7,095 nt of DNA from positions 1-7,095 of the forward strand of contig JAJFHK010000113.1 in the NCBI GenBank assembly GCA_021775655.1. Reading direction: 5' to 3'. Positions 1-6,607 of this stretch are shown piece by piece (positions within the stretch are counted from its first letter, which is position 1; every line of letters starts with the position of its first letter). A model generated the notes under the pieces. That model had not been told where the DNA came from and ran no database searches. It saw only the letters and a list, made by a program, of their open reading frames with translations. The position numbers were made by a program, and so were the translations under genes. This stretch comes from Filomicrobium sp. GTDB lineage: Bacteria > Pseudomonadota > Alphaproteobacteria > Rhizobiales > Hyphomicrobiaceae.

Positions 1-11
1 TGAGCAGAATC

Positions 12-203
12 ATGTCCGAAGGTCAGGCAAGCATTACCAAAACCTCGATCGTTTACGTGGCGGGCCTCTGGGTGGTTATTTCGGTCGGATTGCTTGCCAG
101 TCTGGTTCTTCTTTATGCGATCAAATCGGCAATGGGCATCGATATGTTTAGCGGTCCGTCGTTCCTTCATGATTTTGCGTTTGTAGGCACGGTGTGGAAC
201 TAG
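12..203 (+). CDS. Small single-pass membrane protein, unknown function
   Basis: I do not recognise this 63-residue protein. It has a short polar N-terminus (residues 1-12), one strongly hydrophobic segment at about residues 14-37 rich in Val, Leu, Ile and Ala, and a short tail ending in Val-Trp-Asn. This predicts a single inner-membrane helix. The ATG at 12 has only a weak GAG (2-4) upstream. The frame stays open to the left edge, so the true start may lie outside the window. The leading TGA at 1-3 could be the stop of an upstream gene, but that cannot be tested here. It is on the same strand as the PilZ gene, 97 bases upstream, with no obvious terminator between them, so co-transcription is possible. 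It could be a small subunit or accessory of a membrane complex encoded to the left. Confidence 0.5.
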   Translation: MSEGQASITKTSIVYVAGLWVVISVGLLASLVLLYAIKSAMGIDMFSGPSFLHDFAFVGTVWN

Positions 204-300
204 GTGGGTTTTGATGCCTTTTAATTCTCTTTTCAATTTCGCCTCCACAAGAGTTTAGAGAAAGCAGTAGGAGCCCGCTGCCGGTCGGCGACAGGAGAGT

Positions 301-1161
301 ATGATGGAAACGACCTTGAGTTATCTGAGTTATTTGAGTGATCAGGAAAGTTTTGTGCGCCATGCCCACGAGGACGGTGACCGCCAGCGGGAGTTGTTCG
401 AGGCGGCAACTTCGGAAGCTGAAAATTTCGGCGTTCTGTCGGCTGTGGTGTGTTGTACGCTCAATGACTTGCGGGACCGGGGCGCAAGTACTTTGCCGAA
501 CTTCATTCTTGGATTTCTGCCTTCCGATCCGATCCTGCTGCAAAATTTGCGTAAACTTTCTGGAGGGGTCATCTCTGCCGACCTAGAGATGCACTTAATC
601 TATTTGAACGGTCAGATATATGTCGCGAAGGCCCTGCTGCGCGAGTCCGTGGAAGAGAAGAAGGGTTTTCTGACGCATAATGATGTCGACCAAATTTCGC
701 ATGCTTGGCGCGGGGTTTGCGATCACATTTTGCTGGCGATTGCGTATCTGGACGCGCTGTTTCCTGATGGCCGGGTCACCGCTCAACAAATTGACCGCAT
801 TAAGCTTGAGCACAGCCTTCTGGATGCCCGGGAAGGGGGTACGGAGCTGAGCCTCAACCGCGATTTTAATTTTCCGACGTGGGCACAAAAACGACGTCAC
901 CGCCGTGTCATGTTAAATGATATCGGCAGTGCTCTCATCGATGGTCGAGTACACACGGTTCTGATCACTGATATTTCGGTTGGTGGTCTTGGTCTCGATT
1001 TCACGGAGGGTGTCAGAAAGGGTGATGCCATCACAGTTACGCTTTCTACGGGCCGCTCCTTCCAAGGGCGCATTTCCTGGTCGGCGGGGACACGTTCGGG
1101 TCTCCAATTCGACGAAGCGCTACCGCACAACGACATTTTGTTCTCCTGGGAGTCTGTCTGA
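301..1161 (+). CDS. PilZ-domain protein, probable c-di-GMP effector
   Basis: The 286-residue product has a C-terminal PilZ domain at about residues 195-275. Both c-di-GMP-binding motifs are present: an RxxxR motif in Arg198-Arg-His-Arg-Arg202, and the DxSxxG motif Asp224-Ile-Ser-Val-Gly-Gly229. The following beta-strand pattern (residues 240-270, ending in a Gly-Leu-Gln-Phe strand) fits the PilZ barrel. The first 190 residues look mainly helical, contain no transmembrane segment and match no domain I recognise. This region may bind a partner whose activity changes with c-di-GMP. AGGAG at 293-297 is the ribosome site. It lies 3 bases from the ATG at 301 and 6 from the next in-frame ATG at 304, so translation may start at Met2. 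Motif conservation supports c-di-GMP binding, but the controlled process (motility, attachment, polysaccharide) is unknown. Confidence 0.88.
   Translation: MMETTLSYLSYLSDQESFVRHAHEDGDRQRELFEAATSEAENFGVLSAVVCCTLNDLRDRGASTLPNFILGFLPSDPILLQNLRKLSGGVISADLEMHLIYLNGQIYVAKALLRESVEEKKGFLTHNDVDQISHAWRGVCDHILLAIAYLDALFPDGRVTAQQIDRIKLEHSLLDAREGGTELSLNRDFNFPTWAQKRRHRRVMLNDIGSALIDGRVHTVLITDISVGGLGLDFTEGVRKGDAITVTLSTGRSFQGRISWSAGTRSGLQFDEALPHNDILFSWESV
316..342 (+). repeat. Three tandem 9-base units inside the PilZ gene
   Basis: TTGAGTTAT, CTGAGTTAT and TTGAGTGAT follow one another in frame and encode Leu-Ser-Tyr, Leu-Ser-Tyr and Leu-Ser-Asp at residues 6-14. The units differ by one or two bases. Gain or loss of a unit would keep the reading frame and change only the length of the N-terminus. 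The repeat is too short and imperfect to claim active slippage. Confidence 0.6.
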
Positions 1162-1182
1162 CTTTTAATAGAATTGTTGGAT

Positions 1183-1212
1183 CTCAGAATGCGCTTCTCC
1201 GCTGCGCATGAG
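1183..1212 (+). terminator. Hairpin after the PilZ gene, possible weak terminator
   Basis: A perfect 6-bp inverted repeat, ATGCGC (1189-1194) and GCGCAT (1204-1209), encloses a 9-base loop. CTC (1183-1185) and GAG (1210-1212) can extend the stem across a three-base bulge. It starts about 20 bases after the PilZ stop codon. What follows (TTCTTCAATC) is only mildly T-rich, so this is not a classical intrinsic terminator. It may instead stabilise the 3' end of the mRNA. Confidence 0.3.
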
Positions 1213-1361
1213 TTCTTCAATCATCTCAATGAAGTTGTAACCCGCTGCGTGCGAACTTATGGTCGAAAGTAGTTCTGCCTGCCCTCAACGGGGCTTAAAC
1301 TGTCGGCTCCGGCGTTGATTGGATTCAATGGGCTAACCGACTTTCTCATCGGAGAACGTGC

Positions 1362-2171
1362 GTGCAATACTCGTCTGAACTTTTTACTTACCTTCCCCGG
1401 TTGAGGCGGTATGCGCGTGTGATTTGCGGCGGTCGGGCTGCTGGTGACGACCTCGTCGCTGCTGTCATTCAGCGTCTAGAATTGAGCCCGGTGAATTTGT
1501 CGAGTGACCCGCTGGTCGGACTATTTGAAATTTTGGTGACGCTTTGGGCGGAAAGTGCTGGCACGGATGCGGAGTGGAACAGGAAAGGTGCGCTAGAAAC
1601 GGGCGGAGGCGGTGGTGCTGTTGCTGCCTTAAGTGTTTCGAATCGACAGGCCTATTTGTTGGTGGAGCTTGAGGGCTTCAGCCACGAGCAGGTTGCGCGG
1701 ATGCTCAAAACGGACGTGGCCGAAATTAATGCTCTTTATAGCGAGGCCGGTGAGATTATTTCAAAGCAGCCAGCAGTCGATGTCTTGATTGTGGAGGACG
1801 ACGTTTTTGTCGCCGAAGACCTGAAGTTGATCGTTGCCGATTTGGGACATCATGTGGTCGGAATTGCGAGGACTGCCAGCGAGGCGGTGGCGTTGTCGCA
1901 ATCGGTGGTTCCGGAGCTGATTTTATGTGACATTTCGCTCGCGGACGGCAGCAGTGGCATTGTTGCTGTCAATGAAATCTTTGGCGGTGAGGCCGCGCCG
2001 GTTGTATTCATTACCTCCAGTCCTGAGCGGCTGTTGACGGGCCGTAATGAGGAACCGGCATTTATTATCCGCAAACCTTATTCGCCCGAGCAAGTGCGTG
2101 CAATCACCGGGCAAGTCTTGCTCTGTCGCGTTGAAAACCAGTCCTATCGTGACGCTGAGTTGGAGAGCTAG
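1362..2171 (+). CDS. phyR: PhyR-like regulator: sigma-like domain plus receiver
   Basis: The 269-residue length is typical of PhyR. Residues 8-135 form an EcfG-like sigma domain: the sigma2 part has Leu-Pro-Arg-Leu-Arg-Arg-Tyr-Ala near residue 11, and the sigma4 part covers about 92-132. Residues 139-253 are a receiver with acidic residues Glu145, Asp146 and Asp147, phosphoacceptor Asp190, Thr218 and Lys238. The stretches around Leu-Ala-Asp-Gly-Ser-Ser-Gly-Ile and Pro-Glu-Arg-Leu-Leu-Thr-Gly are typical of PhyR. In the known system, phosphorylated PhyR binds anti-sigma factor NepR and frees sigma EcfG. The start is a GTG with GGAG (1351-1354) 7 bases upstream. Unusually, no nepR, ecfG or kinase gene adjoins it, and Ser219 replaces the usual Ala after the conserved Thr. 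It may be a second PhyR paralogue or a relocated main copy. The fold assignment is firm; the role is inferred. Confidence 0.88.
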   Translation: MQYSSELFTYLPRLRRYARVICGGRAAGDDLVAAVIQRLELSPVNLSSDPLVGLFEILVTLWAESAGTDAEWNRKGALETGGGGGAVAALSVSNRQAYLLVELEGFSHEQVARMLKTDVAEINALYSEAGEIISKQPAVDVLIVEDDVFVAEDLKLIVADLGHHVVGIARTASEAVALSQSVVPELILCDISLADGSSGIVAVNEIFGGEAAPVVFITSSPERLLTGRNEEPAFIIRKPYSPEQVRAITGQVLLCRVENQSYRDAELES

Positions 2172-2196
2172 TCATAGCCTAGCCATTTCTTTTTTT
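2167..2196 (+). terminator. Intrinsic terminator at the phyR stop codon
   Basis: GCTAG (2167-2171) and CTAGC (2179-2183) form a 5-bp stem around a 7-base loop, followed by CA and an 11-base T-rich tract (2186-2196, one C). The left arm includes the phyR stop codon TAG. The stem is short, but the position and T tract fit a rho-independent terminator for the plus-strand unit. It lies in the 64-base space between convergent genes. No equivalent T tract is seen for the minus-strand permease gene. Confidence 0.45.
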
Positions 2197-2235
2197 GATT
2201 TGGGTGGTTTGGTGTTTCTGCTCGACTCGATATTT

Positions 2236-2988
2236 TTAGTTGCTTGTCGCGCCAAAAGTTGCATTGAGGACCATCGCGCCTCCCGCGAAGAGCAGCAGGA
2301 TGTCCATTAGATTTGTGAACGCACTCGCTTCCATGCGCTGAACGTATGCCTTTGCAAACCAGGCTCCAGCCATAAGGGTCATGCCAATGATGGACCCTTG
2401 CACTATTATGATCAAAGGCAGAGCTCCGAATGTCCAGAACGCGAGTAGCTTTGACGAGAACATTGTCAACGAGCTCATTGCTTCAGTGCCGATGAAGGCC
2501 CCCTTTAGGAGACCGTGAGCGAGAAAGAATGGGGTGTTGATTGGACCGGTGTTTGCGACAATCCCGGTCAGGAATCCAATTAACGCTCCTGCCAGCGCGA
2601 GCCCAGGAAGTGATAATTGGACGTTGCTTTTCGCAATCCAGCGGCGGATAGGAATCATGGCGATGAAAAATACGCCCAGGAACGCTTCAAGCATTGTCGG
2701 ATCGAATGCCAGCATCGTCCTGGCGCCTGCCCAAACAGTGATGCTTGCTGTCGCGCTGAAAGCTGCAACCGCGCGCCAGGCTATTGCCGGCCACCAAACA
2801 AGAATGCGTCCAAGATTACCGAAAACAGCTGCAACCGCCATGATGGGAACCGCGGCTTTGGGGCCGAAGTAAAATACCAAAAGTGGCATCAGGATTGTCG
2901 TGCTACCAAATCCGACAATGCCTGCCAACGTGCCCGCTATTAGGCCAACGAGTGTCAATATCAGCCATGCCATCAACCAGGTATCCAT
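2236..2988 (-). CDS. TauE/SafE-family membrane permease
   Basis: The 250-residue protein is almost entirely hydrophobic, with about seven or eight predicted membrane helices. It shows the two-repeat layout of the TauE/SafE (formerly DUF81) family. The first repeat has Gly-Ile-Val-Gly-Phe-Gly-Ser-Thr-Thr at residues 23-31. The second has Gly-Phe-Leu-Thr-Gly-Ile-Val-Ala-Asn-Thr-Gly-Pro at 138-149. Characterised relatives move sulfite, sulfoacetate, taurine-related or other small organic anions across the inner membrane; the substrate here is not known. The ATG at 2988 lacks a clear ribosome site. Met6 (2973) is an equally good start for the first helix. The gene lies 251 bases after the sensor kinase on the same strand, behind a candidate operator-promoter, so it may be controlled by that system. 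Its end faces phyR convergently. Confidence 0.87.
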   Translation of the reverse strand: MDTWLMAWLILTLVGLIAGTLAGIVGFGSTTILMPLLVFYFGPKAAVPIMAVAAVFGNLGRILVWWPAIAWRAVAAFSATASITVWAGARTMLAFDPTMLEAFLGVFFIAMIPIRRWIAKSNVQLSLPGLALAGALIGFLTGIVANTGPINTPFFLAHGLLKGAFIGTEAMSSLTMFSSKLLAFWTFGALPLIIIVQGSIIGMTLMAGAWFAKAYVQRMEASAFTNLMDILLLFAGGAMVLNATFGATSN

Positions 2989-3110
2989 CGGAAAGCGATC
3001 GCCGTCGTAGCAATTTTGTCCATCGCGGTGTTCTGGCTAGCTGTCGTAACACCACTTGCCATCGACCAGAACGGAGCAATCGTTGGAGTTGTTTGTGCGG
3101 CGACGACCAC
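2973..3110 (-). CDS. Doubtful 45-residue ORF overlapping the permease start
   Basis: A GTG at 3110 opens a 45-codon frame. Its TGA (2975-2973) overlaps the ATG of permease Met6 as TGATG, the arrangement of translationally coupled genes. The peptide is rich in Ala and Thr and includes Ile-Ala-Pro-Phe-Trp-Ser-Met-Ala. It is more protein-like than the competing frame at 3243-3037, which is rich in Arg, Asn and Cys. No good ribosome site precedes the GTG, and I recognise no family. It may be a leader ORF or chance. Confidence 0.15.
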   Translation of the reverse strand: MVVAAQTTPTIAPFWSMASGVTTASQNTAMDKIATTAIAFRWIPG

Positions 3111-3243
3111 GTTGCCTGTGGCCTGGTGACCCTGCCCCCTTGGTGTCCCTGATCATAAACAGAGTCTGTTCTGGTTTGATCCGCTCCCCAAGGCGCAGTA
3201 TTGCATGCGTGTAGAACGCCTTCGAATTTGCATCGCGATTCAC
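3037..3243 (-). CDS. Doubtful 68-residue ORF overlapping the kinase stop
   Basis: A GTG at 3243-3241 overlaps the kinase stop codon as GTGA, so coupled translation would be possible. The predicted product is 68 residues, rich in Arg, Asn and Ser, with two cysteines near the end, no membrane segment and no family I recognise. It stays in the same frame as the downstream permease and is separated from it by the TAG at 3039-3037 and 16 further codons. Composition looks more like non-coding sequence than a conserved gene. It is listed because, apart from the 45-codon frame overlapping it, it is what fills the gap between kinase and permease. Confidence 0.2.
   Translation of the reverse strand: MNRDANSKAFYTHAILRLGERIKPEQTLFMIRDTKGAGSPGHRQRGRRRTNNSNDCSVLVDGKWCYDS
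3151..3181 (-). promoter_or_regulatory. Nested palindrome with candidate promoter before the permease gene
   Basis: AACAGA (3158-3163), one G, then TCTGTT (3165-3170) is a perfect 13-bp palindrome. It is framed by GATCA (3151-3155) and TGATC (3177-3181). On the minus strand the inner palindrome is directly followed by TATGAT (3157-3152), five of six matches to a sigma-70 -10 box, so the palindrome would sit in the spacer, a usual operator position. The -35 region is poor (about three of six). A transcript from here would have a leader of roughly 155 bases before the permease ATG. This is a candidate binding site for an activator or repressor, possibly the LuxR regulator, and is not established. 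Confidence 0.3.
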
Positions 3244-5582
3244 CGGCCGCTGCCGACATTTGATGTTCTGGCACGTACAGTACTGACGGCGACCATTTGT
3301 GCAATCGCCTCCCGTAAACGTGCAGGTTGCGCTGGTTTATATAGGAGCGTGTGCCCGCTGCGTTCGGCCTCTTGCTCAAGGAGCCGACTGGACACTCCAG
3401 AGAGCACAATTGCAGGAAGCCTAAGTCCAAGCTCCGCCTCTACTGTGCTTAAAAGGTTCAGACCTGTTTCGCCTTTCTGTAGGAGGTAGTCGACGATCAA
3501 GACCTGCGGTAGGTCGTCAGCAGCAAGGATTGCTAGCGCTTCTTCCGATGACTGCGTCGCTGCAACAATGCATCCCCAATCTTCCAATGTCGATTGAACA
3601 GCCCGGAGTGCGAGGTTGTCGTCATCTACGACGAGCACCCGATAACCGGCAACATCAAGACTCAAGCCGCCACGTTTCTCCTCCCGAGGTTTGGTCACGG
3701 TGCAGCTGGAGCGCGGAAGGCTAATGGAAAAGCGGGTATTCTTGTTGGGTGTTGAGGAGACGTGAAGGCTATGATTCAAAAGCTTGGCGGTGTGCTCCAC
3801 GATCGATAAGCCCAGTCCGAGGCCCGCACCAAATCCGACTCCGTTTTTCTGCCTGACCCTGCTGGTACCCCGATAGAATTCCTCGAAGACGTGGACGATC
3901 TCCGATTGCGGGATGCCCACGCCAGTATCCCAGATCTGGATTTCAGCCGAATGACCACGGCGCCGGCAGCCAATCAGAACGCTACCCTGCTTCGTGTTCT
4001 TCAGCGCATTGGAGACGAAATTGCTAAGGATACGATAAAGCAATGTGGGATCGCTACTGAGAATGAGACTCGATCGGACAGATCGCAGTTCGATTCCCTT
4101 ATCTGTGGCGAGCCCTTCGAACTCCCGCTGCAAACGGCTGAGTAAGCGGTCGATCGGAAATTCTTCAATCTGCGGCTGAATAACACCGGATGCCAATTTT
4201 GAAACGTCGAGTATTTTTTCGAACATATCGCAAAGCGACTCCACACACGCGTTGACATTCGCAACGGTCCGCTTGGCCTTCGGTGTTTCGACCTGCTGCG
4301 CGAGATTCGAGACGAAGAGCGTCATTGCATGCACAGGTTGGCGCAGGTCGTGACTGGCGGCAGCAAGAAAGCGGGACTTTGATGCATTGGCCGCTTCAGC
4401 CTCTTCTTTGGCACGAACAAGCGCAGCTTGTGCACGTTCGCGCTCACTCAGCTCACACTGCAGCTCACCTGTCCTTTGCTCAACACGAGCCTCTAGCTGC
4501 TCGTTGATCCGATCTTGATTTTCTAGTGTCGCTTTCAGGTTTCCAGTCAGGAGATTGAGGATGTCGCCGAGACGACCCAACTCATCCCTGCTGCGTAGCT
4601 GCACGCGCGCGGTCAGATCCCCCGAGACCTGCTGCTCAGCTACCGCGATCAAATGCCGTACAGGTTTAACGACAGTAACGAACATGAAGATGAAGGTTAC
4701 GATCACAGATCCAAGAGCGGCAATGGCTGCGATTAAGAGGATGCTGGCGCGCGCTCCCCAGAATGGGCTGAAGAGTGCCGGATCGTCGGTTTGCAGTTCG
4801 ATCCTGTAGACTTTGTCTCCGTGGATCTCGCGTTCCTCGTATATGACGGTGCTACCATCCGTGTTTGGATTCGCACCGAAATCGGTTTCCGTGGATGTTC
4901 CGCCTTTTTGAGTAAGCGCGATTGTGGTGTGGTTCGCCGGGGCAAGTGATTGGAGAAATTTCGCCGAGACGATCTGGCCAACAACAACGACTCCCGTCGC
5001 ACCACTGACGCCCTCCGTGACACGCATTGTAACCAATGCCAGGTTGCCCTTGTAAGAACCAATGCCTGAAATCACCTTGGGAGTCTTATCCTGGGATGAC
5101 GCGACGATTTCTCGGACAAGTGGCGCCAACTCATCGTAGTCGCCAAAATAGCTCGGCGACTGTGCCCGCGCGAACGCGCGGCCATCGAGATCATAGAGAT
5201 TGATGATTTCAATATTGGAATGGCCGAGAAAGTTCATGATCGTGTTCAGCGGACTGTACTGATCTCCGATGAGAAGTCCGTTTTGTACATTGGCGTTTTT
5301 GGCGAGTAACTTTGCGACGTCGAGGAGTTTGGAGCGGTTGCCTTCGTAGAGGGTGCGCACATGCCAGGTGAATTCAGCCTTCTTCTGTGCGAGATTTTCC
5401 TGATAGCTATTGTACTCCTCCCTCAGGATAAGCCCCCCAAGTGCTGCCGCGAGTAGGGTTAGGACAGTTATGGGGGCTAGTACTTTCGAGGTCAGCCCGA
5501 AAACTGGTCGGCGCCGTGCCACCATTCCGCGGTCAGCATCGCTTCGCGCTGAATGTGCGACTACCAATTGAGGGTTGAGCAT
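3240..5582 (-). CDS. Membrane hybrid histidine kinase with C-terminal receiver
   Basis: The 780 residues show a short cytoplasmic N-terminus, TM1 at about 33-53, a periplasmic sensor of about 220 residues (54-275, Cache-like in pattern), TM2 at about 279-303, HAMP (about 304-355), and a coiled coil (about 352-400). The HisKA domain has phosphoacceptor His411 in a Ser-His-Asp-Leu-Arg-Gln-Pro H-box. The ATPase domain has the N box (Asn521, Asn525), Asp552-Thr-Gly-Val-Gly, the Phe-Glu-Glu-Phe F box and a Gly-rich G2 box (585-591). The receiver (648-765) has Asp653-655, phosphoacceptor Asp698, Ser728 and Lys749. All catalytic residues are present, and there is no HPt domain. The start codon is 8 bases after the binding-protein stop, and GGAAGG (5599-5594) inside the end of that gene is the likely ribosome site, so the two genes are probably co-translated. 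Met20 (5525) is a less likely start. The ligand probably arrives bound to the partner protein. Confidence 0.95.
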   Translation of the reverse strand: MLNPQLVVAHSARSDADRGMVARRRPVFGLTSKVLAPITVLTLLAAALGGLILREEYNSYQENLAQKKAEFTWHVRTLYEGNRSKLLDVAKLLAKNANVQNGLLIGDQYSPLNTIMNFLGHSNIEIINLYDLDGRAFARAQSPSYFGDYDELAPLVREIVASSQDKTPKVISGIGSYKGNLALVTMRVTEGVSGATGVVVVGQIVSAKFLQSLAPANHTTIALTQKGGTSTETDFGANPNTDGSTVIYEEREIHGDKVYRIELQTDDPALFSPFWGARASILLIAAIAALGSVIVTFIFMFVTVVKPVRHLIAVAEQQVSGDLTARVQLRSRDELGRLGDILNLLTGNLKATLENQDRINEQLEARVEQRTGELQCELSERERAQAALVRAKEEAEAANASKSRFLAAASHDLRQPVHAMTLFVSNLAQQVETPKAKRTVANVNACVESLCDMFEKILDVSKLASGVIQPQIEEFPIDRLLSRLQREFEGLATDKGIELRSVRSSLILSSDPTLLYRILSNFVSNALKNTKQGSVLIGCRRRGHSAEIQIWDTGVGIPQSEIVHVFEEFYRGTSRVRQKNGVGFGAGLGLGLSIVEHTAKLLNHSLHVSSTPNKNTRFSISLPRSSCTVTKPREEKRGGLSLDVAGYRVLVVDDDNLALRAVQSTLEDWGCIVAATQSSEEALAILAADDLPQVLIVDYLLQKGETGLNLLSTVEAELGLRLPAIVLSGVSSRLLEQEAERSGHTLLYKPAQPARLREAIAQMVAVSTVRARTSNVGSGR

Positions 5583-5590
5583 TCTAATCG

Positions 5591-6607
5591 CTACCTTCCC
5601 TCACCAGTCATTCCAGATGCACCGGAAACGAGCTGAACAACCTCGCGAACTGGGTCGTAATAGGACTCGTCCTTGACCACGTAGCCTACCGCTGGGAGTC
5701 CTCGAAATAGTTCTTTTTTGGCTTCGAGCAGAGCACTGCGAATCTTGTTCTGCATCTCTTGTGGCACCGCACTATTGGCGGCGATGCCAAGATTCGGAAT
5801 CGTCCCCGTCTTCGCAACGATCTTGAAGACCGCACCGTGCTTGGTAATAGCCTGCTTTAGATTGTAGTCCCAGGTCGTGCCCGCATCGATGCTGCCGCTG
5901 GCGATCGCGTCGGTGACCCGGGGCTGACTGCCGAGGAAATAGATTCGGCTGAAAAAGCTCTGGTAGTCGAGGCCGTTGCGGATGAAATAGGCGACCGGAT
6001 AGACAAAGCCGCTGGTCGATTGCTTCCGTACAAAACCAAATCGAGTGTTGCGCAGCGATTCAAGCCCCGTTATGTCGTCCCGATCCGAGCGCGCGACAAT
6101 GAAGCCATCATATGTGGGGCTCATTCTCCGATTGCCGAAATCCCAGCTAAGTTCTGTCGCCAGCATCGTCACGCGAGGATTTCTCCGCTGTGCGAGAACG
6201 AAGGGTACAGGCGATATCGCGGCAAGATCGATCGACTCGTTTGCGAGGAGATCGATCGTCTCGCCATACCCGCTCGCGCCAACGATGATGAACTCGGCAC
6301 CCACTCTCTTGCCGAGCCATTCGAGCAATGGCTTGTAATTTGCGCGTATGTCGTCATCAGACTGGCCATGCTGCCAGGGTGTGACGCCGAATCGATACTT
6401 GGGCTCTGCAGCACTTTCCTCTGCGGTGATCACTCCACTTAGCAGGAATGAAAACAGCAGGCAGAAGCCCAGAACCAATGTCCATCCCCAGCCGAGCAAC
6501 CGCGTAACGCCGTGCTCAGCGTTTCCTGCCGTTTCCTTTATTTGTGTCGGCAGGGAACCCGTCATCGCGTTCGACTTAAGGGTTTGATCATTGATTGATT
6601 CTCGCAT
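5591..6607 (-). CDS. PhnD-family periplasmic binding protein, likely receptor for the kinase
   Basis: The 338-residue product belongs to the phosphate/phosphite/phosphonate binding (PhnD-like) family. A 24-residue hydrophobic stretch at about 37-60 is a signal peptide or membrane anchor, with a possible cleavage after Ala62. The mature part has the Phe-Gly-Val-Thr-Pro start (73-77), an Asp-Leu-Ala-Ala-Ile-Ser-Pro turn (127-133), the oxyanion-binding Ser197-Thr-Ser-Gly loop, and Gly-Ser-Gln-Pro at 226-229. Gln228 replaces the histidine of E. coli PhnD, and Asp246 aligns with its amino-group-binding Glu. There is no cysteine after the signal region, unlike AioX, which uses one for arsenite. No transporter permease or ATPase adjoins; the next gene is a sensor kinase. 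A sensing role is therefore favoured over uptake. The start is uncertain: the ATG at 6607 has GGAAG only one base away, whereas Met15 (6565) overlaps a leader ORF stop. Confidence 0.88.
   Translation of the reverse strand: MRESINDQTLKSNAMTGSLPTQIKETAGNAEHGVTRLLGWGWTLVLGFCLLFSFLLSGVITAEESAAEPKYRFGVTPWQHGQSDDDIRANYKPLLEWLGKRVGAEFIIVGASGYGETIDLLANESIDLAAISPVPFVLAQRRNPRVTMLATELSWDFGNRRMSPTYDGFIVARSDRDDITGLESLRNTRFGFVRKQSTSGFVYPVAYFIRNGLDYQSFFSRIYFLGSQPRVTDAIASGSIDAGTTWDYNLKQAITKHGAVFKIVAKTGTIPNLGIAANSAVPQEMQNKIRSALLEAKKELFRGLPAVGYVVKDESYYDPVREVVQLVSGASGMTGEGR

Noticed and set aside
196..200. GGAAC resembling the -35 element of EcfG-type promoters
   Set aside because: No CGTT-like -10 element follows at the expected 16-19 base spacing, and the motif overlaps the end of the small membrane-protein gene.
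148..543. 131-codon minus-strand open frame opposite the PilZ gene start
   Set aside because: It is antisense to well-supported coding sequence and its residue composition is that of a shadow frame.
1337..1352. CCGA/TCGG hairpin that would touch the phyR ribosome site
   Set aside because: The stem is only 4 bp with an 8-base loop, too weak to claim translational control.
2903..3430. 175-codon minus-strand open frame covering the kinase end, the gap and the permease start
   Set aside because: It overlaps the conserved receiver domain of the kinase and the first helix of the permease in another frame, and its product is rich in Arg, Ser and Trp with no recognisable domain.
5166..5181. Perfect 7-bp GC-rich inverted repeat with a 2-base centre
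   Set aside because: It lies inside the kinase sensor domain and is explained by alternating Arg and Ala codons.
6225..6263. Near-identical 15-base direct repeats 24 bases apart
   Set aside because: They encode two similar Glu-Thr/Ser-Ile-Asp-Leu segments 8 codons apart in the binding protein and have no further copies nearby.
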